Below, piece by piece: positions 24,141 to 31,684 of a DNA stretch of 38,083 bases; the first letter of the stretch is position 1, and each line of letters opens with the position of its first letter. A model generated the notes under the pieces. The model ran no database searches. It saw nothing but the letters and a program-made list of their open reading frames with translations, and was not told the origin of the DNA. This stretch comes from Candidatus Omnitrophota bacterium. GTDB lineage: Bacteria > Omnitrophota > Gorgyraeia > Zapsychrales > Zapsychraceae. The stretch lies in the NCBI GenBank assembly GCA_018812705.1, contig JAHJCZ010000050.1, forward strand, positions 1-38,083. The letters are read 5' to 3'. A program made the position numbers and the translations under genes.

Positions 24141-25802
24141 ATGCGAAAAACCTGCACATATTTAAAGCCCATCTTACTTTTGCTTCTAATCATTATTTTA
24201 TCTTCAAAATCTTTTGCTCAATCTATTGATGACGTTAATAAAGAAAAAACTGCAATATCTGTTGTTTATTTAACAGGTATCGGATGCAGTAATTGTGCTG
24301 TAGTTGATCCTATTCTTTTTATTGAGACAACCCGAAATAATCCAAATTTAATTGTTTTTGAATATGAAGTATTTAAGTCAAAATTAATTAATGAAGATGT
24401 AAAAAAGCAGTATTTTGCATCATACATTAAAAATAACTACTTTGGTGTTCCTTTTCTTTTAGCAGATAAATCAAATACTTATGTCGGCAGAATTCAAGTT
24501 GTTAATGGTTTGAACAAGCTGTCGTCACTAATGCCAAATAATTTTCCACGGCAAGATGGTAATTTGATCACATTTACATCTTTGGATTTAACCAAATTGC
24601 CAGGAAAGCTAAATATTTGGACAAAGAACCGAATATTGATGAATGGTGCAGGTGGAGATAATAATCTATTAAAGAACGTTCTTTTAGTTGAAGATTTATC
24701 AGAAGCACTCAAAGGAGTTAAATATAGGAAGGTTAAGCCTGTCCCTGTTGAAATATCAATGGCTAGCTTAGAGTTCGTACATGCAGTTATGATCGGCAAC
24801 TGGAGGCTGCAATGGAATGGTGATGGAGTAGTTATAAAATCTGATAAGAACCGATCGCAATTATACCTACAGCTTATGATTGTCGCCTTGTTGTTATTAG
24901 CAGTTTCAATGTCATTTTTGCGAATTACGAAAACAAAAAAGGGGGCACCAATTAGGTTTGAATTGCGTGGAAAGAAAAGAGATTTGATCATTACTGTTAT
25001 TTCTTTTGCAGCGTTAATTGCCTTTTTTGCTTTTGCAAAGAATGTTTCTCCTGATTTCCTTGAAGATATTGGCTATAATTTGCCATTACCAGTGTTCACC
25101 TTTTTTATTGCCCTTGTTGATGGCTTCAATCCTTGCAACATGTTTGTTCTTACGTGCCTCATGGCCTTATTAATTTCAACTTCTGATTCAAGAAAAAAGC
25201 TTTATATCGTAGCTGGAAGCTTTATTTTAATGGTCTATATTTTTTACTATATGTTTATGGCTGCCTGGCTTAATGTTTTTAAATACGTTACATTTATAAC
25301 CCCTCTTCGTATCGCAATTGCTGTGCTAGCTTTAGTTGCGGGTTTCATAAACTGCAAGGAGCTTTTATTCTTTAAAATGGGGATATCCTTGACAATTTCT
25401 GATAAACAAAAAGGCCCATTATTGAAGAGGATAGAAGCAATGAAAGACGTCATTAAGAATGGTTCTTTGCCAATATTAATAACTTCGTCAATTGGCTTAG
25501 CAATTCTTGCTTCGTTAATTGAATTACCCTGTACTGCAGGATTTCCTATAATTTATACTGGAATATTATCAAGTAAAGGTCTTCAGAGCACTTTTGCTTA
25601 TTATGCTTATTTAGCTTTTTATAATTTAGTTTATATTTTGCCATTACTTGTAATTGTTGCGATATTGATTTTTTCATTTAAGGCGAGGCAAATCACTCAA
25701 AGACAAATGGAAATTATAAAATTTATAGGCGGTATAATAATGTTACTGCTAGGCATTCTGATTTTAGTCAATCCAGGATTGCTTGGAGTAGGCATTAGTT
25801 AA
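24141..25802 (+). CDS. thioredoxin-like plus DsbD/CcdA-like membrane thiol transporter
   Basis: 553 residues. A signal peptide (about 1-26, cleavage after SFA) leads to an exported thioredoxin-like domain with C49-S-N-C52 and a cis-Pro-like GVPFLL (102-107). A spacer region of about 120 residues is followed by a single helix (about 241-260) and then a CcdA/DsbD-like bundle of seven or eight helices with FNPCNMFVLTC (C332, C339) and ELPCTAGFP (C464), the paired Cys that relay electrons across the membrane. It likely carries cytoplasmic reductant to extracytoplasmic thiols or to a thiol-dependent oxidoreductase. The start has only AGG nine bases upstream, right after the hairpin. Confidence 0.78.
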   Translation: MRKTCTYLKPILLLLLIIILSSKSFAQSIDDVNKEKTAISVVYLTGIGCSNCAVVDPILFIETTRNNPNLIVFEYEVFKSKLINEDVKKQYFASYIKNNYFGVPFLLADKSNTYVGRIQVVNGLNKLSSLMPNNFPRQDGNLITFTSLDLTKLPGKLNIWTKNRILMNGAGGDNNLLKNVLLVEDLSEALKGVKYRKVKPVPVEISMASLEFVHAVMIGNWRLQWNGDGVVIKSDKNRSQLYLQLMIVALLLLAVSMSFLRITKTKKGAPIRFELRGKKRDLIITVISFAALIAFFAFAKNVSPDFLEDIGYNLPLPVFTFFIALVDGFNPCNMFVLTCLMALLISTSDSRKKLYIVAGSFILMVYIFYYMFMAAWLNVFKYVTFITPLRIAIAVLALVAGFINCKELLFFKMGISLTISDKQKGPLLKRIEAMKDVIKNGSLPILITSSIGLAILASLIELPCTAGFPIIYTGILSSKGLQSTFAYYAYLAFYNLVYILPLLVIVAILIFSFKARQITQRQMEIIKFIGGIIMLLLGILILVNPGLLGVGIS

Positions 25803-25816
25803 AAGGTGATTTTATT

Positions 25817-26335
25817 ATGGTATTGTTCCAATTATTTTCATCCTTTTTAAGGATCGGTCTTTTTGCTATTGGTGGAGCATATTCTTTTCTTCCTTTGATC
25901 GAAAAGGAAGTTGTTGGGAAATACAGCTGGTTAACTAAGGAAGAGTTTTTAGAAGTCCTTGGAATGGTTAAGCTTTTTCCAGGAGCTATTTCCATAAAGT
26001 ATGCAACATATACTGGATATAAAGTTGCAGGAATCTGGGGTATTATTGCAGCAAATGTCGGGAATTTTTTGGCACCTGTTTTAATAGTCTTATTTATTGC
26101 AAAATTCTACATGAAGTATAGGTCCCTGCCTCAGCTTGAAAACGCCTTTAACACAATACAATTAGTGGTTTTTTCTATGATAATTGCAGTTGCTTTTCAA
26201 ACTATTAAAATTGATCAATTAATGCATTTAAAGAGCATAATCATTGTTTTAGTAGCATTTGTTCTTTTTGTATATTCTAAGATACACCCCGCATTCATTA
26301 TTCTGGGCGCAGGATTGTTGGGAATTTTTATTTAA
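25817..26335 (+). CDS. half-size ChrA-family transporter
   Basis: 172 residues, a single CHR domain. The family start FLRIGLFAIGGAYSFLPLIEKE and the following WLTKEEFLEVLGMVKLFPGAISI, with ATYTGYKVAGI, are typical of chromate/anion transporters of the CHR superfamily. Short-chain CHR proteins are usually encoded as a pair that work together; only one is found here. No ChrR or other chromate gene is near, so the substrate is open. It begins 14 bases after the thiol transporter gene with AAGGTG. Confidence 0.85.
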   Translation: MVLFQLFSSFLRIGLFAIGGAYSFLPLIEKEVVGKYSWLTKEEFLEVLGMVKLFPGAISIKYATYTGYKVAGIWGIIAANVGNFLAPVLIVLFIAKFYMKYRSLPQLENAFNTIQLVVFSMIIAVAFQTIKIDQLMHLKSIIIVLVAFVLFVYSKIHPAFIILGAGLLGIFI

Positions 26336-26366
26336 ATTATTAATTATATTGATCAAAGGAATTAAC

Positions 26367-27830
26367 ATGGAAAGAAGTAGGTGGTCATCAAAGTTAGTCT
26401 TTCTATTTGCAGCAATTGGCTCAGCAGTGGGCTTGGGAAATGTTTGGAGATTTCCTTACTTAGCTGGTAAATATGGTGGAGGAGCATTTTTAATTCCTTA
26501 TATCATTATGCTAGGTGTTATGGGAATTCCACTATTAATTATGGAATTTGCAATAGGCCAAAAAATGCAATTAGGTGCAGTTGGCGCATTTGGTAATATA
26601 AAGAAAAAATTAGCTTCAATCGGGCTTGGTGCTGTTTTATGTGGTTTTGTTGTTGTTAGTTACTATGCCGTAGTAATGGCATGGTCTTTGATGTATTTAG
26701 TTTATTCATTTACTTTGAAATGGGGCTCTGATACAAAGGGTTTCTTTTTTAATGAAGTTCTTCACTTAAGTGATGGGGTAGGAACCATAGGATATATTTC
26801 TGTTCCAATTATTTTTTCATTGATAATAATATGGTGTTTGGTATATTTTTCCGTTTGGAAGGGTGTTAAGAGCGTTGGGAATGTTGTAATGGTTACAATG
26901 CCCCTGCCAGTTATTCTTTTGATCGTTTTGCTTATTCGGGGAATCACATTGCCGGGTGCTATGAATGGTATTTTGTTTTATTTAAAACCAAACTTTACAG
27001 CATTGCTTGATTTTGAAGTATGGAGTGCAGCTATGTCTCAGATTTTCTTTACACTAACCTTGGCATTTGGGGTAATGATCGCTTATGCAAGTTTTCAGCA
27101 TGAATCTAGTGACATCACCAAAAGTGCAATTATTACATCAATAGTAAATTCCAGCATTTCAATAGTCGCGGGCTTTACAGTTTTTTCAACTTTAGGCTAT
27201 ATGTCTTCAAAAAGCGGTGTGCCCGTTTCTGAACTTGCAGCCTCAGGACCAAGCCTTGCTTTTATTGTATTTCCAAAAGCACTATCCTTAGTTCCTATGG
27301 CGCCGTTATTTGCCGTGCTCTTTTTTGTAATGCTAATAACCCTAGGAATTGACAGTGCTTTTTCTTTAGTTGAAGCTGTTTCTACCGTTCTTCATGACAA
27401 TTATCCAAATATAAGAAGAGAAGATGTTTCTATGTATGTTTGTGTTTTTGGTTTTATAGCTGGAATCATTTTCTCAACTTTTGCAGGTTTATATTACTTG
27501 GATATAACAGATCACTTTATTACAAATTATGGATTGGTTGGCATCGGTCTTCTTGAAGTTATTGCCGTAGGCTGGGTATATAAAGCTGAGAATTTAAGGA
27601 AATACATTAATGAAGTATCTGATATAAAGATTGGGAAATGGTGGAATATATTAATTAAATATATCATTCCGGCCATTCTTACTTTACTGCTTGTTACGGG
27701 TATTTACAGGGACATTAAAACTCCTTATGAAGGATATCCACAATGGGCTTTATTTACATTTGGATGGTTGATGCTAGCTGCTGTTTTTACAGTTAGTTAT
27801 ATCTTTTCTATTTTTTCAAGCGATAAGTAG
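26367..27830 (+). CDS. sodium-dependent symporter of the NSS (SNF) family
   Basis: 487 residues from ATG 26367, with about twelve hydrophobic helices. The N-terminal signature FAAIGSAVGLGNVWRFPYLA with GGGAFLIPY is the Na+- and substrate-binding TM1 of the LeuT-type NSS family; TM6-TM8 segments are recognisable. Prokaryotic members take up amino acids or related amines with Na+. An AAAGGAATTAAC site precedes this start; the frame is open further upstream but that part overlaps the chrA gene and is not NSS-like. Confidence 0.92.
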   Translation: MERSRWSSKLVFLFAAIGSAVGLGNVWRFPYLAGKYGGGAFLIPYIIMLGVMGIPLLIMEFAIGQKMQLGAVGAFGNIKKKLASIGLGAVLCGFVVVSYYAVVMAWSLMYLVYSFTLKWGSDTKGFFFNEVLHLSDGVGTIGYISVPIIFSLIIIWCLVYFSVWKGVKSVGNVVMVTMPLPVILLIVLLIRGITLPGAMNGILFYLKPNFTALLDFEVWSAAMSQIFFTLTLAFGVMIAYASFQHESSDITKSAIITSIVNSSISIVAGFTVFSTLGYMSSKSGVPVSELAASGPSLAFIVFPKALSLVPMAPLFAVLFFVMLITLGIDSAFSLVEAVSTVLHDNYPNIRREDVSMYVCVFGFIAGIIFSTFAGLYYLDITDHFITNYGLVGIGLLEVIAVGWVYKAENLRKYINEVSDIKIGKWWNILIKYIIPAILTLLLVTGIYRDIKTPYEGYPQWALFTFGWLMLAAVFTVSYIFSIFSSDK

Positions 27831-27876
27831 CCTTTTGGACAGAATGATGAATTTCTAGATGCTCAAAATAAATTTC

Positions 27877-27905
27877 TTGCCAAAAAACATGATTGGCGGT
27901 AGAAT
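27877..27905 (+). promoter_or_regulatory. promoter of a short leader before the CheD-like gene
   Basis: TTGCCA (27877-27882), 17-base spacer, TAGAAT (27900-27905). It starts a leader that holds AAGGAG (27921-27926), a small stem-loop (AATGTT 27937-27942 with AACATT 27951-27956) and then the terminator at 27967. Confidence 0.4.
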
Positions 27906-27966
27906 AATCCTCAAATCAAAAAGGAGATGAGAATTGAATGTTTTCATTGTAACATTTGGTTAACTT

Positions 27967-28002
27967 AAAGGGCAGCTCTTATAAAAGAGTTGCCCTTTTT
28001 TA
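27967..28002 (+). terminator. intrinsic terminator, possibly an attenuator
   Basis: AAAGGGCAGCTCTT pairs with AAGAGTTGCCCTTT around an ATAA loop, with one G-T wobble, followed by a T-rich run. It ends transcription from the NSS gene and also lies in the leader of the CheD-like gene, 33 bases before its ATG. Confidence 0.88.
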
Positions 28003-28034
28003 TTTCCAACCCTGAATCACCAAAGGAGGCGCGA

Positions 28035-28484
28035 ATGAAGAGATTTGTCGATGTGCACATGAGCGAAGTAATGGCAGGAAAATCATATACTATTTTGCAT
28101 TCTGATGCAAATAATGCCTGTTTAGTTATTGCTGCTTATGATGCTAACCATAAAGTTGGAGGATTGGCCCACGCGATGTTTGTTTCTGAAGAATGCAGTA
28201 AAAAACTTAATCATTCATATACACGTGATGCTGGAAAAGCTATTGATGAAATGATACAAGATATGGAACTCCTTGGTTCCTCTGTTGATGATATTGAAGT
28301 ATGTTTAGTTACTGGCGAAAATGTTCCTCATCAAAAGGGAGATCTAAATTATCAGAACAGAATTGATTCTGCTATAGATTTGCTCAAAAGGAAGCACATA
28401 AAATTCAAACAAAAAACAACAATAGATATAGGTGATAAGCATGTGTCTTTAGATGTTTCTACGGGCAAGTTGATTTATGCATAG
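28035..28484 (+). CDS. CheD-like putative glutamine deamidase
   Basis: 149 residues from ATG 28035, chosen because AAAGGAGG (28022-28029) is five bases upstream; the frame is open further back but that part lies in the terminator. The pattern ACLVIAAYD...VGGLAHAMFV places C29 and H46 where CheD has its catalytic Cys and His. DTGxxxG-like late motifs are replaced by VSLDVSTGKL. CheD deamidates chemoreceptor glutamines, but no che gene occurs in this window. It may act on another target. Family call is moderate. Confidence 0.62.
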   Translation: MKRFVDVHMSEVMAGKSYTILHSDANNACLVIAAYDANHKVGGLAHAMFVSEECSKKLNHSYTRDAGKAIDEMIQDMELLGSSVDDIEVCLVTGENVPHQKGDLNYQNRIDSAIDLLKRKHIKFKQKTTIDIGDKHVSLDVSTGKLIYA

Positions 28485-28530
28485 TAATTTTCGATAAAAA
28501 CTGAAAACATATTTGAAGGGATGGTATAAA

Positions 28531-30465
28531 ATGGATGCAAAATTAAAACGCGACATTGTGTTGGTCGGCCATGCCCATACAGGGAAAACAACATTGGCCG
28601 AAAGTCTATTATTTGCAGGCGGTTCTATAAATCGCAAAGGTGACGTTTTGCAAGGCAATTCAGTCAGTGATTTTAATGAAGATGAAAGAAGTAGACAGAT
28701 CTCGATCAATTCAAGCCTGCTAAATACTACCTATAAAAACCATAAGATACAAATCATAGATACACCAGGATACTCTGATTTTATAGGCGAAACCATTGCT
28801 GCCATAAGAGCTGCTGATGCAGCAGTTGTAGTTGTTGATGCTGTTAATGGCGTTGAAGTGGGAACTGAAGACGTATGGCAAAGATTGGAAAAGCTTAACA
28901 TGCCCAAGGTCATATTTATTAATAAAACTGAAAAGGAAGGCGCGAATGTTAACGATGCATTAGCCTCAATAAGAGAGTTGCTTTCTCCAAAAGCTATGAT
29001 CATTGATTTTGGATCATCTGAATTGATGGAAGCTGTAGCTGAATCGGATGATGAATTATTGATGAAATACTTGGATGGAGAACCTTTGTCGGATGCTGAA
29101 ATCAAAAACGGCCTTAAAAAAGCAGTTCTCGCTAATAAACTTTATCCAGTGATTGTTGGCAGTGGTATAAAGGATGAGGGAGTTAAAGAACTGCTAGAAA
29201 CTATTGTTTCTTATTGCCCATCACCACTAGAGCATAGTGCATATACAATGAAAGTTCCCTCCAGTGATGAAGAAAAGACTGTAGAACCTACAGAAGATGG
29301 CCCGTTAGAAGGATTAGTGTTTAAATCTATGTACGATGCACATCTTGGCCACATATCACTAATGAAGATCCTTAGAGGTAAACTCAGCACGAATGATGAT
29401 ATTTATAATGCTACTACTTCTACAAAAGAACATATTGGTGTTATAAGTATTTTACAGGGAAAAGATCAGTCTTCAGTGACCAGTGCTTCCTGCGGTGATA
29501 TAGTTGCCTTAACTAAACTAAAAAATACGCATGTCGGCGACACTCTCTGTGATGCTAAAGAAAAGTTGTTGGTTCGTCCATTTGAATTTCCATCTCCATC
29601 AATCTCTGCATCAATTAAGCCTAAAACCAGAGCAGATGAAGAGAAAATATCTAATTGTTTGCATCGTCTTTGTGAAGAAGACCTTACATTTAGAGTTGAT
29701 AGAAATGAAGAAACAAAAGAGTTGTTGATCTCTGGAATTGGTGATCTTCATCTTAAGGTTATGGTTGACAGAATGAAGAGCCGTTACAATGTTGAGGTTG
29801 ATTTGGGCACGCCAAAAGTTACTTACAGAGAAACAATAACTAAAAAAGGAAAAGCAAGATACAAGTATAAAAAACAATCAGGCGGTCATGGACAATATGG
29901 TGATGTTGATCTTGAAATCGAACCATTGCCACGTGATGGTGAAGATTATGAGTTTGTAAATAAGATATTCGGTGGTGCGGTCCCTAAAAATTTCATTCCT
30001 TCTATTGAAAAAGGTGCTAGAAAGACCTTGGATGAAGGTGTACTTGCTGGATATCCTATCAATCATGTGAGAGTTCTCGTTGTGGATGGCTCGTATCATG
30101 ATGTTGATTCTTCTGATATGGCTTTTCAAATAGCTGCCGCTCATGCAATGAAAGAAGCGATTAAGACAGCTGGCCCGGTTCTTTTAGAACCCATTATGGA
30201 AGTTAGCATAGTTGTTACTGATGATTTTATTGGTCAAATATCAGGTGATATTAGCTCAAGACGTGGAAGGATCATGGGGACTGAAGCTAGAGGTAAAAAA
30301 GATGTAATCACAGCACATATCCCTCTTGGAGAGATGTTTTCATATGCAAATGACTTAAGATCAATGACTCAAGGAAGAGGAAGTTATTCTATGAAAATGT
30401 CACATTATGAAAATGCTCCGGCAAAAATCACTGAAAGAGTAATTGCTGAAAATACAAAAACATAA
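28531..30465 (+). CDS. elongation factor G-like GTPase (FusA2-type)
   Basis: 644 residues from ATG 28531, preceded by AAGGG. Five EF-G-like domains: G domain (1-260) with P-loop GHAHTGKT (13-20), DTPGY (77-81) and NKTE (132-135); domain II (about 285-365); domain III (about 380-455); domain IV (about 460-580) with QSGGHGQYGDV and GYPINHVRV; domain V (about 580-644) with GDISSRRGRIMG. The normal catalytic His after DTPG is Tyr and the NKxD Asp is Glu, so it is a paralogue, not the housekeeping EF-G. Paralogues with DTPGY are known widely; their role in translation is not settled. Monocistronic. Confidence 0.88.
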   Translation: MDAKLKRDIVLVGHAHTGKTTLAESLLFAGGSINRKGDVLQGNSVSDFNEDERSRQISINSSLLNTTYKNHKIQIIDTPGYSDFIGETIAAIRAADAAVVVVDAVNGVEVGTEDVWQRLEKLNMPKVIFINKTEKEGANVNDALASIRELLSPKAMIIDFGSSELMEAVAESDDELLMKYLDGEPLSDAEIKNGLKKAVLANKLYPVIVGSGIKDEGVKELLETIVSYCPSPLEHSAYTMKVPSSDEEKTVEPTEDGPLEGLVFKSMYDAHLGHISLMKILRGKLSTNDDIYNATTSTKEHIGVISILQGKDQSSVTSASCGDIVALTKLKNTHVGDTLCDAKEKLLVRPFEFPSPSISASIKPKTRADEEKISNCLHRLCEEDLTFRVDRNEETKELLISGIGDLHLKVMVDRMKSRYNVEVDLGTPKVTYRETITKKGKARYKYKKQSGGHGQYGDVDLEIEPLPRDGEDYEFVNKIFGGAVPKNFIPSIEKGARKTLDEGVLAGYPINHVRVLVVDGSYHDVDSSDMAFQIAAAHAMKEAIKTAGPVLLEPIMEVSIVVTDDFIGQISGDISSRRGRIMGTEARGKKDVITAHIPLGEMFSYANDLRSMTQGRGSYSMKMSHYENAPAKITERVIAENTKT

Positions 30466-30488
30466 TATAATCCCATTTTTATTGGATT

Positions 30489-30535
30489 ACAAAACGTCCC
30501 TATAATTAATAGTATATTTTATAGGGATGTTTTGT
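30489..30535 (+). terminator. 17-base inverted repeat, probable bidirectional-type terminator
   Basis: ACAAAACGTCCCTATAA (30489-30505) and TTATAGGGATGTTTTGT (30519-30535) pair over 17 bases with one G-T wobble and a 13-base loop. It follows the EF-G-like gene. The 3' arm supplies the T-rich run. A weak promoter (TTGTTA 30532-30537, TATAAC 30554-30559) overlaps its end and would drive the next genes. Confidence 0.6.
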
Positions 30536-30570
30536 TATTATATTGTTCTAACATATAACTGGAGGGTGAA

Positions 30571-30720
30571 ATGACTGAAGAAAAAAACAAAAAAAAAGGC
30601 TTTTGGGCAGGATTATTAGATTCGCTTGATAAGAAAATGAAAGATAAGGCAAAGAGCTCGAGCTGCTGCTGTAGCGGATCATGTGATGCAAATAATGATG
30701 ATGAAGAGAAGAAATGCTGA
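30571..30720 (+). CDS. 49-residue Cys-rich basic/acidic small protein
   Basis: The product begins MTEEKNKKKGFWAGLLDSL, continues with a charged amphipathic helix (DKKMKDKAKSSS) and ends with a Cys cluster (CCCSGSC near 34-40) and a final Cys after an acidic stretch. GGAGGG seven bases upstream supports the ATG. Its stop overlaps the permease start by seven bases, so the two are coupled. The Cys set suggests a soft-metal or persulfide-binding accessory to the permease, by inference. I know of similar short proteins beside this permease family but cannot name one with certainty. Confidence 0.75.
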   Translation: MTEEKNKKKGFWAGLLDSLDKKMKDKAKSSSCCCSGSCDANNDDEEKKC

Positions 30721-31682
30721 AAATTTTGTGTGACTGGATAGTATATAGTCTTTTTAAAATTGACGCAACCTCAAGATTAGGCGAAACAATTAATTTTTTC
30801 ATATATGATTCAATTAAGATATTGTTTCTTTTGTTCTTTATGATAGCTGTTATCGGATTTTTAAGGTCCTTTATCTCACTAAAAAAAGCAGAAAAGTGGT
30901 TGTCTGGAAAAAAGTATTTCGCAAATGTACTGGCTTCAATGTTCGGAGCTGTTACGCCATTTTGTTCATGCTCATCAATTCCAATATTCTTAAGCTTTGT
31001 AAGGACAAATATTCCTTTAGGGGTGACATTTTCATTTTTGATCACATCGCCACTAATAAACGAATATCTTGTTATATTAATGTTAGGATTTTTTGGCTGG
31101 AAAATTACAGTGGCTTATGTTTTAAGTGGTTTATTTATTGGAGTTGTATCAGGAATACTCATCGGCAATATGAAGTTAGAGAAATATATCGAGAAAGATA
31201 TGATCGGTCCAAAGGATACTGCAGATTCCTATGAAATAAATATCACGGGATTTCGTTCAAGAATCAAATTTGGCATTGATGAAGCTGTTGATATTGTAAA
31301 AAAATTATGGGTATGGATATTAGTTGGCGTAGGAATTGGTTCTTTTATTCACAATTATATTCCAGAGGAAGCAATATCCTCAATAATAAGTAAAACGGGC
31401 ATATTCAATGTCCCGATAGCGACTATTATTGGTGTTCCTATGTATGGAAGCTGTGCAGCAATTGTTCCTATTGCCGTTGTGCTTTTTAAGAAAGGAGTTC
31501 CTCTAGGTACAGCTTTAGCGTTTATGATGGCTACTTCAGCTCTAAGTTTGCCAGAAGCTATTATTCTAAGAAGAGCGATGAAGATTCATTTAATAATTAT
31601 TTTCTTTTCAATAACTGCTATTTCAATTTGCTTCATGGGATATTTTCTTAATTTTCTACAAACCTTTTTAGTCTTAGGTTAG
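30714..31682 (+). CDS. ArsP/YraQ-type permease
   Basis: 322 residues with about eight membrane helices. The family hallmark TPFCSCSSIPIF is in helix 3 (about residue 80) and a second matching half has GVPMYGSCAAIVPIAV, so the protein has the two-half permease pattern of the DUF318 (PF03773) family. Some members export trivalent organoarsenicals; many have unknown substrates. No ArsR or ArsM gene is next to it. Its gene is translationally coupled to the Cys-rich small protein. Confidence 0.85.
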   Translation: MLKILCDWIVYSLFKIDATSRLGETINFFIYDSIKILFLLFFMIAVIGFLRSFISLKKAEKWLSGKKYFANVLASMFGAVTPFCSCSSIPIFLSFVRTNIPLGVTFSFLITSPLINEYLVILMLGFFGWKITVAYVLSGLFIGVVSGILIGNMKLEKYIEKDMIGPKDTADSYEINITGFRSRIKFGIDEAVDIVKKLWVWILVGVGIGSFIHNYIPEEAISSIISKTGIFNVPIATIIGVPMYGSCAAIVPIAVVLFKKGVPLGTALAFMMATSALSLPEAIILRRAMKIHLIIIFFSITAISICFMGYFLNFLQTFLVLG

Positions 31683-31684
31683 TG

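Noticed and set aside
24494-24991. Minus-strand open frame inside the thioredoxin/DsbD-like gene
   Set aside because: Shadow of a signal-peptide-bearing gene with intact motifs; no start signals.
26259-26366. 36-residue N-terminal extension of the NSS symporter
   Set aside because: It overlaps the ChrA gene, is not NSS-like, and the ATG at 26367 has its own ribosome site and the family N-terminus.
27990-28034. 15-residue extension of the CheD-like protein
   Set aside because: The extra codons lie in the terminator stem and T run; AAAGGAGG fits ATG 28035.
14861-28498. Exact 14-base repeat TAATTTTCGATAAA just after two different stop codons (14861 and 28485)
   Set aside because: In AT-rich DNA of this length one or more such 14-base pairs are expected by chance; flanks are not similar.
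30548-31045. Minus-strand open frame over the Cys-rich peptide and permease start
   Set aside because: Antisense to two coupled genes with good starts; low-complexity Ser/His content and no family resemblance.
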